This document shows, piece after piece, positions 1 through 7,054 of a stretch of 23,313 bases of DNA. Positions within the stretch are counted from its first letter, which is position 1. Every line of letters starts with the position of its first letter. The stretch is from a virus, in the IMG/VR virus record IMGVR_UViG_3300021977_000039, positions 1 to 23,313 of that record, one strand, 5' to 3'. A program made the translations under genes and the position numbers. The notes beneath the pieces were generated by a model. The model was not told where the DNA came from and searched no databases. It saw only the letters and a program-made list of their open reading frames with translations.

Positions 1-1
1 A

Positions 2-391
2 ACGAAAGTAGCAGATACGCTTTCACAAGAATTTATTGATTTGGATTTCGATTTGGAAGCAAGTGAACTGCCTGTATCCGTTATGAATAACAACACAATT
101 GATATTGAAAATGATAGTTACATGGAGTTATGCGCATCATGGGCGAAAAAACAGCATGACACATGGATGAAGGAACGCCAGGACGATGGGTGGACTTACG
201 GCACGACAATAAATTTTGAAAATAAGACACACCCCTTGCTTAGAACATGGGATCAATTGCCTGAAAAATTTAAAAAAATAGACACCGATCAACCACAAAT
301 GATTTTGGATTTACTTTCAAATCAAGGTTATTCAATTGTCCGAAAAGATGAACTCGATAAGTTGATTAATATGGTAAAAAATATATTTTAG
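2..391 (+). CDS. RyR-domain protein, 5' end cut by the window edge
   Basis: The reading frame is open from base 2 to a TAA at 389-391, so the gene almost certainly begins upstream; a TTG at 41 has no convincing ribosome site and is probably internal. The middle carries the signature of the RyR domain (ryanodine-receptor repeat family): a tryptophan-rich stretch KKQHDTWMKERQDDGWTYG, then KTHPLLRTWDQLPEKFK, and then GYSIVR near the C-terminus. Stand-alone RyR domains occur in many phages and bacteria. They have been proposed to bind a nucleotide-like ligand, but no enzymatic activity is established. It is followed by an AT-rich intergenic region with promoter-like elements, so it seems to end a transcription unit. 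The domain call is fairly sure; the role in the phage is unknown. Confidence 0.75.
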   Translation, partial: TKVADTLSQEFIDLDFDLEASELPVSVMNNNTIDIENDSYMELCASWAKKQHDTWMKERQDDGWTYGTTINFENKTHPLLRTWDQLPEKFKKIDTDQPQMILDLLSNQGYSIVRKDELDKLINMVKNIF

Positions 392-413
392 TTATACTAT
401 AGTGTAAAACATA

Positions 414-427
414 TTTATTTTATAATA
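414..427 (+). promoter_or_regulatory. putative promoter core (TATAAT) upstream of the beta-propeller gene
   Basis: A perfect TATAAT lies at 421-426 inside TTTATTTTATAATA. The same 14 bases occur on the minus strand at 10005-10018, just upstream of the gene starting at 9982. No good -35 hexamer is visible at 16-18 bp. A near-palindrome, TTATACTATAGTGTAA, sits just upstream at 392-407. The repeat of the 14-mer ahead of two unrelated genes is the main argument for a promoter. Confidence 0.4.
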
Positions 428-479
428 GAAAATATGGATAAATATTGTATCATAGTTAACTAATAGGAGTATATATACT

Positions 480-1694
480 ATGGGTCTTTTATTTTCGGGG
501 AAACTGGTTGGCGGTATCAAAACACGAACGGTAAAACTATCAGCGTGGCTTCGTTCGTTAACACAAATTGAATATACGGGCGATGCAATAACCGGGGAGT
601 TGTTCGGATATGGCTCGGCCATTTCTGGAAACGGATTGGTTACCGCAATAGGTGGTAAACAAAATCTGGCATTAACACAAGCGTATGGATCGGTTACCAT
701 TTATGATGTATCTGGTGCGACATCAAACATTATTGGTGAATTTGATAATCCACAATTGGAGGCATCAAGTGATTTTGGTAAATCAGTCGCATTAAATTCA
801 GATGGCACAGTATGTGTGGTTGGTGCAAGCCGTCTTGATATTCATGGATCAAACGCTGGTGGGGCATTCGTTTATGAATATAACGGTTCATCATGGTCGT
901 CGCCGGTTGAACTTGTTTCACCCACATATCATAATTATGATGGGTTTGGTAGACTGGTTGAAATTTCGGCAGATGGAACCCTTATTGCGGTGAAGTCATC
1001 ACGAGAAGCTATTGGCGAATATACCATAGAACTGTATTCAAAATCGGGTGGAACATGGTCATATGTGACGACCTTAGACCCTGTTGAAAATGATTCTGAA
1101 TTTAGTTTTGATCCTCTAACTATGAGTAAAGACGGATCAACTATTGCAATTGGTGATTTTGAATATTCGGTGAGTTCACTAAGTAAGGTTGGAAAAGTAT
1201 ACGTATATCATAACAATGGAACATCCTGGGAGCAACAAACTGTTACATTACCCGCATTAATGTCTGGTATCAGATTTGGTTATGACCTTGCTCTTAACAG
1301 TGATGGCTCAAAATTATTTGTTAGTCAACCATATGCAAATTCTCAAAAAGGGGAAATTCATGAAATGACATTTAGTGGTGGGTCGTGGAATAGCATTAAT
1401 AAGTTCTCCGCAAATACCGAAACCACATCACTTAGACTTGGAAGTTGTGTGTCATGTGATGATGCCGGAACAACGGTATTCGCTGGTAATGTGAATGGTG
1501 ATACTTCGGTAATTATATTCAAAAAATCAGGATCAACATGGGAACAGATTAGAAAAATTGATAATCCGTTACCTGGTAATTATCGAGTTATTACTAAATG
1601 TTTATCATCTTACGACGGTTTAACATTGTCCACTACTTGGATTGCTGCGGTTTCACTTAGTGGAAGCGCATTTGTATATCGAGTAACTGATTAA
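480..1694 (+). CDS. Seven-bladed FG-GAP-like beta-propeller protein, possibly virion-associated
   Basis: 404 residues. After a roughly 40-residue N-terminal part, the chain breaks into seven similar units of about 45-55 residues. Each has the pattern F-G-x-x-(A/V)-x-(S/N)-x-D-G followed by a hydrophobic strand, then G-x-V-x-V-Y and often S-W. Unit starts are near FGYGSAIS, FGKSVALNSDG, FGRLVEISADG, FDPLTMSKDG, FGYDLALNSDG, LGSCVSCDDAG and ITKCLSSYDG. This is typical of FG-GAP/integrin-like or WD-like propellers. No signal peptide is visible. TAGGAG at 463-468 is the ribosome site for the ATG. Phage propellers of this kind are often structural or adhesive, but no tail gene is adjacent, so that role is inferred. 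A strong terminator follows directly. The fold call is fairly sure and the function is not. Confidence 0.75.
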   Translation: MGLLFSGKLVGGIKTRTVKLSAWLRSLTQIEYTGDAITGELFGYGSAISGNGLVTAIGGKQNLALTQAYGSVTIYDVSGATSNIIGEFDNPQLEASSDFGKSVALNSDGTVCVVGASRLDIHGSNAGGAFVYEYNGSSWSSPVELVSPTYHNYDGFGRLVEISADGTLIAVKSSREAIGEYTIELYSKSGGTWSYVTTLDPVENDSEFSFDPLTMSKDGSTIAIGDFEYSVSSLSKVGKVYVYHNNGTSWEQQTVTLPALMSGIRFGYDLALNSDGSKLFVSQPYANSQKGEIHEMTFSGGSWNSINKFSANTETTSLRLGSCVSCDDAGTTVFAGNVNGDTSVIIFKKSGSTWEQIRKIDNPLPGNYRVITKCLSSYDGLTLSTTWIAAVSLSGSAFVYRVTD

Positions 1695-1701
1695 CAATTA
1701 T

Positions 1702-1730
1702 AAATGCCGGGGTAAAATTCCCCGGCATTT
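1702..1730. terminator. Bidirectional hairpin terminator between convergent genes
   Basis: A perfect 11-bp stem (AAATGCCGGGG with its complement) closes a 7-base loop, followed by TCTTT on the + strand. It separates the + strand propeller gene from the minus-strand gene ending at 1734 and can serve both. Confidence 0.85.
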
Positions 1731-1733
1731 TCT

Positions 1734-2627
1734 TTAGGTAGAATGGAATGTCCCAACGGAATGTTCCATGATTTCTTCAAAACAACGAGAAAATACTATC
1801 GGCATTTTTGCCCATAATTTGTGTGCTGTTTTTCTTTTGTTTACATCTTTGGTCATGACATTTTCATCAAAAATTTCAGGTAATGGTCTTAACGTTACTT
1901 TGCCTTGTAATAACCATTGAACAAATGTTTCGACATACCATTCATAACCATTAACAAGTCTTTTATTTCTGGCAGAACGCATTGTTCCGAGTTCATGGCC
2001 CATCTCTTTCGAATATATTTCAAACATAAATTCATCAATATCATTATTGAAGTATTCACTGTCTTCTGATTCCCAGGCAACGTCATATGCTAATACAATT
2101 ATTCGTTTAATATACTGTTTCATTACATAAATTAATGATGAAAAAAACGTTTTATGATTATTGTTATCCGGTAACAATAGTGCATGTCCGATACGATGTG
2201 CAAGAATCCAAGATGATTTAATGGATACTTTTGCTTCATCTGATAAATTATTTGCTAAAATGATGTTAATTCTGGATGTATAATCATTCTTTTTAAACCA
2301 ATTCTTCATTTCCGGGGTAATATTTTTGTGATTTACATCCATTGCAAAATTTGACATCCATATATCATAGTTAGGTCGTTCATCCTGATAAACATAGATG
2401 TTGAATGGATATTTTGTGCCAGCAAATGTTGTTACATGATTTTCCCATGATGCAGGGTCCATTATTGCGTTAATGTCAGATTTATGCCAATGGTGAAAAT
2501 TTTTGAAATCATTATATTGGTCGCGATTTGATTTATACGTATTTTTCATTTTTTTCTGATTATCTTCAAAATCGTCGTCAACTTTATATGACATAATTGG
2601 CGATTCAAATAAATGATGTAGTAACAT
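1734..2627 (-). CDS. Degenerate zincin-like protein with an N-terminal capsid-targeting-like peptide
   Basis: 297 residues, start ATG at 2627 with AAGGAA seven bases upstream. Residues 143-149 read AHRIGHA, matching the HExxH zincin helix except that Arg replaces the catalytic Glu. About 85 residues later comes YVETFVQWLL (Glu233), resembling the third-ligand glutamate helix of zincins. The N-terminus is MLLHHLFES. L-F-E before Ser fits the L/I-x-E cleavage rule of T4-type prohead proteases and looks like the short capsid-targeting sequence of T4 internal head proteins. No signal peptide or membrane span is clear. I recognise no named family. It may be an inactive metallopeptidase fold packaged in the head; both ideas are inference from motifs. 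Confidence 0.65.
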   Translation of the reverse strand: MLLHHLFESPIMSYKVDDDFEDNQKKMKNTYKSNRDQYNDFKNFHHWHKSDINAIMDPASWENHVTTFAGTKYPFNIYVYQDERPNYDIWMSNFAMDVNHKNITPEMKNWFKKNDYTSRINIILANNLSDEAKVSIKSSWILAHRIGHALLLPDNNNHKTFFSSLIYVMKQYIKRIIVLAYDVAWESEDSEYFNNDIDEFMFEIYSKEMGHELGTMRSARNKRLVNGYEWYVETFVQWLLQGKVTLRPLPEIFDENVMTKDVNKRKTAHKLWAKMPIVFSRCFEEIMEHSVGTFHST

Positions 2628-2664
2628 ATTTTTTTCCTTGCACTTTGTATTATTTATGATAAAG

Positions 2665-2677
2665 TATAGTTGCTATA
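2665..2677. promoter_or_regulatory. Inverted repeat between divergent genes, possible operator/promoter
   Basis: TATAG-TTG-CTATA is a perfect 5-bp inverted repeat in the 64-bp gap between the divergent genes starting at 2627 (minus) and 2692 (plus). It contains -10-like hexamers on both strands: TATAGT on + and TATACT on minus. On the minus strand TTGTTT lies 16 bp upstream of TATACT. A shared divergent promoter or operator is plausible, but -35 matches are weak. Confidence 0.35.
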
Positions 2678-2691
2678 ACTAGGAAAACAAT

Positions 2692-3027
2692 ATGATCACA
2701 TTAACAAAAAATGCACAGAATAGATTGGCCGATTTGCTTGCGACTAATAGCAAATATGCATTGCGCTTTGGCGTTATATCAGGTGGATGTTCTGGTTTCA
2801 GTTATGATATGCAGCTTATTGATGAAAATCAAGTTGAGTCAGACGACGAAGTTATAACATTCTCCAACCCAAATGTTATCGTAGTCATGAACGAAATCAT
2901 GCCATTTTATTTGGCTGGAACCGAGATTGATTGGATTGAAAACATGATGGGATCGTCGTTCCAGTTTAATAATCCGAATGAAGCGTCGAATTGTGGTTGT
3001 GGGAGTTCTTTTTCTCACGCTGGGTAA
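2692..3027 (+). CDS. HesB/IscA-type iron-sulfur cluster carrier
   Basis: 111 residues, the usual length of A-type carriers (IscA, SufA, ErpA, HesB). It starts ITLTKNAQNRL and has the signature GGCSGFSY with Cys33, then a C-terminal CGCG with Cys101 and Cys103. These are the three cysteines that bind Fe or an Fe-S cluster. The family hands [2Fe-2S] or [4Fe-4S] clusters from a scaffold to apo-enzymes in the cytoplasm. Start ATG is preceded by AGGAAA. The downstream gene at 3056 follows after 28 bases and probably shares the transcript. No other Isc/Suf gene is in view, so it presumably works with host machinery or a phage Fe-S enzyme outside the window. Family assignment is very secure. Confidence 0.93.
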   Translation: MITLTKNAQNRLADLLATNSKYALRFGVISGGCSGFSYDMQLIDENQVESDDEVITFSNPNVIVVMNEIMPFYLAGTEIDWIENMMGSSFQFNNPNEASNCGCGSSFSHAG

Positions 3028-3055
3028 AAGTTTAACCTTTTGAAAGGACGACATT

Positions 3056-3340
3056 ATGAACACCACCCAACTGAAAAATATCATTAGTTTTTTGGCTGAA
3101 AATGGCATCGATGCGACGGAAAATGCCGCCGGGAATGATTTTGTATTCACGTCGGTAAAAAACAGCATAATGTCGCCGGACCGGTTCAACTCGTTGAGGG
3201 TGAAGATCAGCAAACGTGGTTTTTTCATTTTGCTGTCCGGCATTACAGTCAAAACCGAAGCACAGTTCCGGGCACTGACCAATGAAATTGCCACGGCACA
3301 AGCCTTTGTTAAAAAGGCAAATGAAATCATCCAAGAATAA
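3056..3340 (+). CDS. Small hypothetical protein
   Basis: 94 residues, ATG preceded by AAAGGACGA, the same ribosome-site string seen before the minus-strand gene at 10889. The chain looks like a compact alpha/beta domain: a helix (QLKNIISFLAENGI), strands around DFVFTSV and RGFFILLSG, then a long C-terminal helix ending VKKANEIIQE. It has no cysteines and no recognisable motif. It lies between the Fe-S carrier and a terminator, so it is likely the last gene of that short unit. I do not recognise it. The coding call rests on the ribosome site, position and absence of a competing frame. Confidence 0.7.
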   Translation: MNTTQLKNIISFLAENGIDATENAAGNDFVFTSVKNSIMSPDRFNSLRVKISKRGFFILLSGITVKTEAQFRALTNEIATAQAFVKKANEIIQE

Positions 3341-3358
3341 AAATGTTGGCAAACAATA

Positions 3359-3395
3359 AAAAACACGATACATAATTCAATGTGTCGTGTTTTTT
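3359..3395 (+). terminator. Strong intrinsic terminator
   Basis: A stem of about 14 bp (AAAAACACGATACA with TGTGTCGTGTTTTT, one wobble) has an 8-base loop and runs into six T residues. It ends the HesB/3056 unit. The antiporter gene at 3413 starts just beyond it, with GAGGGTG as its ribosome site. Confidence 0.88.
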
Positions 3396-3412
3396 AATTT
3401 GAGGGTGTTCAA

Positions 3413-4660
3413 ATGGATGTGTTAGACACACTGACCATTTTGTTGTTTGCGGTTGTGTTGATTGGATGGATCAACGAGAAATTTCTGAAAATCCAAGATG
3501 AAATTGGCTTGTTACTGGTCGCGCTGGTGGCATCAGTTCTGCTAACCTCGGCGGATCAGGTCATTCCGTCATTTTCAATTTCTGCCGAAATCCGTGAATT
3601 TATGGGCGGAATTGATTTCTACGCAGTCGTTATGGTGTGGATGTTGCCATTCCTGTTGTTCGGGGACGCATTGCATACCGATGTTGGGCCAATGATGGCA
3701 CGAAAAGCAGCGATTGCGGTTCTGGCAATTGTCGGAACGGTCGCGACCACAATGATTATCGGAACATCCATGTATTTCATTTTGAATTATATGGGTGTGC
3801 AAATTCCATATCTTGTGTCGCTGGTGTTTGGGGCAATTGTGTCACCCACTGATCCAATTGCGGTTATCGCGATTCTGAAAAAGCACGCGGTCCCAAAGAC
3901 ATTGGAAGCGAAAGTGGCCGGGGAAAGCCTTTTTAATGATGGGGTGGGGATTGTTGTTTTTGCCGTGTTAACCCAGGTGGCGTTTGGCACTGATACCCAC
4001 ATCAATATAACCCACATTGCTGAAATGTTTGCAGTTGAGGCGATTGGGGGTGTTATACTTGGTCTTGCAATTGGATATGCGGCCTATCGTTGGACCGCAA
4101 CAACTGATCGGCATACGTGGGAAGTGATGCTAACCGTGGTTACTGTATTTGCCATTACATCGCTGTCACGGGTGCTGGGTGTTAGTGGGGCGTTGGGGTG
4201 TGTCATTGCTGGGTTGTTTACCGGCAATCATGGTCAAAAACACGGCATGGTAGAAAATACCCGTGAATACCTGCATAAATTTTGGCAGGTAATCCATAAC
4301 GGATTAATTGGCGTCTTATTCTTACTGATTGGTGTCGAAGTTTTTGCGATCAGTCATGATGTAACTGCAATTATTGCAACCGGTTTGGCAATTATGGTGT
4401 CCCTCATTGCCCGGTTTATTGTGGTCGCCGATGTGATTGCAGTATTGTCATGGATTACATCAACTGAATACACCACCGGTGCAGTTAAAATTTTGACTTG
4501 GGGTGGGGTTCACGGCGGTATTTCTATTGCCCTGGCTTTGGCTATACCAGATTCGCCATTTAAAGACTTGTTATTAACCATGACCTACGGCGTTGTGATC
4601 TTTTCAATCGTCGTCCAAGGGTTGACGATGAACCAGGTCATTAAACACGCAATGAAGTAA
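3413..4660 (+). CDS. NhaP-type (CPA1) Na+/H+ antiporter
   Basis: 415 residues, strongly hydrophobic throughout, about twelve predicted membrane spans, so an inner-membrane protein. CPA1 landmarks are in order: GAIVSPTDPIAV (unwound helix region), ESLFNDGVGIVVF with the ion-binding Asn-Asp pair, and near the C-terminus TWGGVHGGISIALALA. The last motif normally reads W-x-G-L-R-G; here His takes the place of the conserved Arg. The family exchanges cytoplasmic Na+ (or K+/Li+) for H+. No long cytoplasmic C-terminal tail is present. By eye the gene is clearly richer in G+C than its neighbours, which suggests acquisition from a cellular genome. It is bounded by terminators on both sides, so it is an isolated accessory unit. 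Full length and intact motifs argue that it is functional. Confidence 0.93.
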   Translation: MDVLDTLTILLFAVVLIGWINEKFLKIQDEIGLLLVALVASVLLTSADQVIPSFSISAEIREFMGGIDFYAVVMVWMLPFLLFGDALHTDVGPMMARKAAIAVLAIVGTVATTMIIGTSMYFILNYMGVQIPYLVSLVFGAIVSPTDPIAVIAILKKHAVPKTLEAKVAGESLFNDGVGIVVFAVLTQVAFGTDTHINITHIAEMFAVEAIGGVILGLAIGYAAYRWTATTDRHTWEVMLTVVTVFAITSLSRVLGVSGALGCVIAGLFTGNHGQKHGMVENTREYLHKFWQVIHNGLIGVLFLLIGVEVFAISHDVTAIIATGLAIMVSLIARFIVVADVIAVLSWITSTEYTTGAVKILTWGGVHGGISIALALAIPDSPFKDLLLTMTYGVVIFSIVVQGLTMNQVIKHAMK

Positions 4661-4684
4661 AATTGGGAATGAAGTAAAATTGGG
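4651..4684 (+). repeat. Perfect 17-bp tandem duplication over the antiporter stop codon
   Basis: AATGAAGTAAAATTGGG occurs twice in direct succession (4651-4667 and 4668-4684). The first copy contains the last two sense codons and the TAA stop; the second is the start of the intergenic region. It looks like a recent slippage or repair event and leaves the protein unchanged. Confidence 0.9.
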
Positions 4685-4686
4685 AT

Positions 4687-4721
4687 CGTAAACACCAATA
4701 TTTAAAATTTTGGTGTTTACG
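4687..4721 (+). terminator. Hairpin after the antiporter gene
   Basis: A perfect 12-bp stem (CGTAAACACCAA with its complement) closes an 11-base AT-only loop. It is not followed by a clean T-run (AATTTGC), so termination may be partial. Its right arm contains TTTACG, the putative -35 of the next promoter. Confidence 0.7.
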
Positions 4722-4744
4722 AATTTGCTATTGTTTGTTATAGT
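4716..4744 (+). promoter_or_regulatory. Putative sigma70-like promoter for the zinc-finger gene
   Basis: TTTACG (4716-4721), 17-bp spacer, TATAGT (4739-4744). The -35 lies inside the right arm of the preceding hairpin. The start codon follows 33 bases after the -10. Confidence 0.55.
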
Positions 4745-4777
4745 ATAGAAATACATTTCTGATTGGGTTTCGAAATT

Positions 4778-5236
4778 ATGAAAAAGTTTGATATTACATT
4801 TGATGTAGACCTTGAACGTGGTCGGATATGCTGCCCGCTTTGTGGTGCTAGGCTTACCGCTGGAAACCCAGATGTTCGGGTCACTTCTGCATGGGCGCAT
4901 TATTTCGGGAAAAAACACAAACGGGATCATCCGGTATCCGAAAATCATCCAGATTATGTAGAATATCAAAATGCGGTTGATCTTGCCATTCGCCAAGCAA
5001 AAAATCGCAAAAAGAAAATGTATCGAGAAGAAAAAGAAAACGAGAAACGTGTCGAGCAAGAGCGGATTGATAAAGAACAACGGATCAAAGACGCTACCAT
5101 CACGCTATCTGGGCCGTTTGTTAAAAGCATCGTGGAGCATTTGGAACACCTGATTCATATGGCAGAATATGATGGTCCCGATCAGGATGATGCACGGGAA
5201 GTCATGACAAAACTCGAAACCATGTTAGACATTTAA
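4778..5236 (+). CDS. C2H2 zinc-finger and coiled-coil protein of unknown role
   Basis: 152 residues from the ATG at 4778; an in-frame TTG at 4763 is possible but less likely. Near the N-terminus is a candidate zinc site: Cys19-x2-Cys22 in CCPLCG, then His41 and His47 in WAHYFGKKH, with a long linker of 18 residues. Residues about 65-105 are a highly charged helix rich in Lys, Glu and Arg, probably coiled coil. The last 45 residues form an amphipathic acidic helix (VKSIVEHLEHLIHMAEY). A DNA- or RNA-binding adaptor is plausible, but no family name is recognised. It has its own promoter-like sequence and a strong terminator, so it is a single-gene unit. Confidence 0.7.
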   Translation: MKKFDITFDVDLERGRICCPLCGARLTAGNPDVRVTSAWAHYFGKKHKRDHPVSENHPDYVEYQNAVDLAIRQAKNRKKKMYREEKENEKRVEQERIDKEQRIKDATITLSGPFVKSIVEHLEHLIHMAEYDGPDQDDAREVMTKLETMLDI

Positions 5237-5237
5237 C

Positions 5238-5270
5238 AAAAAGGCCATCCGATTTCGGGTGGCCTTTTTT
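5238..5270 (+). terminator. Strong intrinsic terminator
   Basis: AAAAAGGCCATCCG pairs with CGGGTGGCCTTTTT (14 bp, one G-T wobble) around a 4-base loop and ends in six T residues. The 93-bp stretch from here to 5363 holds no gene; a weak TATATT-like -10 sits near 5301 but no good -35. Confidence 0.9.
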
Positions 5271-5363
5271 GTGCGATTAAAATTTTGGTTAACCATAATT
5301 ATATTGTGTTTCCGGTTTCATATATGGCAATATGCCCGTTCAAATAATTTAAGGTAATGATAC

Positions 5364-5687
5364 ATGAGCGATGATATTATCCATAAAATTGTTGACGCAA
5401 ACCCAACACGGGATGCCAGCCAACTTGACAGACGACTTATGAAGCTGACCGAGGAATTGGGCGAAGTATTCGAAGCATACCTGGGTGTTACAAGCGACAA
5501 AAATTACAAAGAAAAAACATGGCATGATGTGCGCGAAGAATTGGTTGATGTGGTTCTTGTTGCGGTGGATTGTCTTTATACCCCGTTACCCATCGATGAT
5601 GACCACGAAAAAATTCATGCCGAAGTGGTAAGCGTCCTTGACGCCAAAATCAATAAATGGAAACGTCTTTATCGGGGAAACGAATGA
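5364..5687 (+). CDS. MazG-like nucleotide pyrophosphohydrolase
   Basis: 107 residues, a single all-alpha domain. The MazG metal-binding pattern is present: KLTEELGEVFEAY (Glu30, Glu31, Glu34) and 25 residues later REELVDVV (Glu59, Asp62), i.e. EExxE followed by ExxD. The family hydrolyses (d)NTPs to monophosphate and pyrophosphate. In phages, members have been linked to clearing damaged or deaminated dNTPs and to altering the (p)ppGpp or nucleotide balance. The ATG has AAGG upstream. The stop overlaps the ligase start as ATGA, so the two are translationally coupled; the enzyme may clean the nucleotide pool for replication. Family call is good; substrate unknown. Confidence 0.82.
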   Translation: MSDDIIHKIVDANPTRDASQLDRRLMKLTEELGEVFEAYLGVTSDKNYKEKTWHDVREELVDVVLVAVDCLYTPLPIDDDHEKIHAEVVSVLDAKINKWKRLYRGNE

Positions 5688-7048
5688 ACACTTTAGAACT
5701 TATTTCAGCCCTTCGTAATACCGGGGGCAGAACCGATAAAGAACAGTTGTTAATGAACGCATTTACTGCGGGCAATCGTGAGTTTTTTGAAGGTTTTAAA
5801 ATGGCATATGATCCCACAGTCACTTATGGGGTCAAAAAAATTGCATTAATTGACGAAATTGATTCTGAAATCGGTATGGATGATACGGATAATCTTAGTT
5901 TTTCCGATTTCAAGAAACTCGCCAACGCATTGGAAACACGAGAACTTACCGGGAACAATGCAAAAAAAGCGATAAATGAAGCCGCTGAACAATGTAATAT
6001 TGACAAATGGAACAATTTTTATCGTAGAATTTTATTGAAAAATTTTGCTATCGGTTGTGATGTCAAAACAATCAATAAAATTTTATTGAAACTTGCTCCG
6101 ATTTATGACGATGCCCATAATTATATCGTTACGGTATTCTCGTTGCAGTTGGCAATGGATGGAATAAAATACCCAAAGAAAATGTCTGGCATTAAATTGT
6201 TAGATGTTAAAATGGATGGTGTTAGATTATTATCCATCCTGGACAAAGAAAAGAAAATCGTTACACAATTCACCAGAAATGGAAAAATTAACACCAATTT
6301 TCCACACTTGCGCGAAAGTTTGGAAAAATTGATTCCATTGATTCCGGCGTCTATTGTTCTGGATGGTGAAGTTGTAGATAACTCGTTCAATGAATTAATG
6401 ACGCAGCTTAACCGAAAAACCGATGTTGATACCAGTGCAACCAAACTTGCGCTGTTTGACATTATCCCGCTAAATCGATTTTCGGAAGGTGAATGTAAAA
6501 CGCCACTTAAAAACCGGCATGATGTCTTGGTTGATATGATCCCGATGTTTCAGGAACATTGTGGGGAAAGTGTGCAGGTATTACCAAAAGTGTTAGTCAA
6601 TCTTGATACAGAGGAAGGAAAAGCCGCATTTGCTGAATTTAACAAACGAGCGTTGATTAACGGGTTTGAGGGTGTCATGGCAAAGGATGCCAATTCGCCA
6701 TATCGAACGAAAAAAACACCGGATTGGCTAAAGATTAAGCCCTTTATTGAAGTCACCCTTAAAGTGATGGATGTTGAACCTGGAAATGCAGACGGAAAAT
6801 ATTTTGGCACAACCGGTGCATTGGTTTGTGCCGGTGAGGATGACGGTATTTATATCAAAACGAATGTATCAACCGGTTTATCTGATGCTTTGCGTGATGA
6901 AATTTTTGCAGATAAAAATAAGTTTATCGGGATGATGGTTGAAGTTAAAGCGGATGCTATTTCTAAAAATTCGGTAACTGGCGAATTTTCATTGCGTTTC
7001 CCCAGGTTTAAAGGATGGCGCGGAACCAAAAAAGGCGAAAAAATTTAA
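5684..7048 (+). CDS. ATP-dependent DNA ligase
   Basis: 454 residues from the ATG at 5684, chosen because it overlaps the previous TGA as ATGA and has CGGGGA upstream; an ATG at 5657 would overlap the upstream gene by 31 bases. Nucleotidyltransferase motifs are all visible: motif I DVKMDGVR with the AMP-accepting Lys176, TRNGK, motif III LDGEV (226-230), motif IIIa ALFDIIP, motif IV EGVMAK (329-334), motif V WLKIKP (348-353), and a C-terminal OB-fold ending with LRFPRFKGWR like motif VI. An N-terminal helical DNA-binding part of about 160 residues precedes the catalytic core, as in T4 gp30 (487 residues). It seals nicks during replication and repair. The KptA gene follows after six bases, making one operon. 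Confidence 0.95.
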   Translation: MNTLELISALRNTGGRTDKEQLLMNAFTAGNREFFEGFKMAYDPTVTYGVKKIALIDEIDSEIGMDDTDNLSFSDFKKLANALETRELTGNNAKKAINEAAEQCNIDKWNNFYRRILLKNFAIGCDVKTINKILLKLAPIYDDAHNYIVTVFSLQLAMDGIKYPKKMSGIKLLDVKMDGVRLLSILDKEKKIVTQFTRNGKINTNFPHLRESLEKLIPLIPASIVLDGEVVDNSFNELMTQLNRKTDVDTSATKLALFDIIPLNRFSEGECKTPLKNRHDVLVDMIPMFQEHCGESVQVLPKVLVNLDTEEGKAAFAEFNKRALINGFEGVMAKDANSPYRTKKTPDWLKIKPFIEVTLKVMDVEPGNADGKYFGTTGALVCAGEDDGIYIKTNVSTGLSDALRDEIFADKNKFIGMMVEVKADAISKNSVTGEFSLRFPRFKGWRGTKKGEKI

Positions 7049-7054
7049 AAACAA

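Noticed and set aside
436-443. ATAAATA as a T4-type late promoter (also near 16142 and on the minus strand near 2653)
   Set aside because: The 7-mer is expected by chance in such AT-rich DNA and does not match the full TATAAATA consensus at any of the three sites.
5657-5683. Earlier ATG for the ligase gene
   Set aside because: It overlaps the MazG-like gene by 31 bases without a ribosome site, while the ATGA overlap at 5684 is typical coupling.
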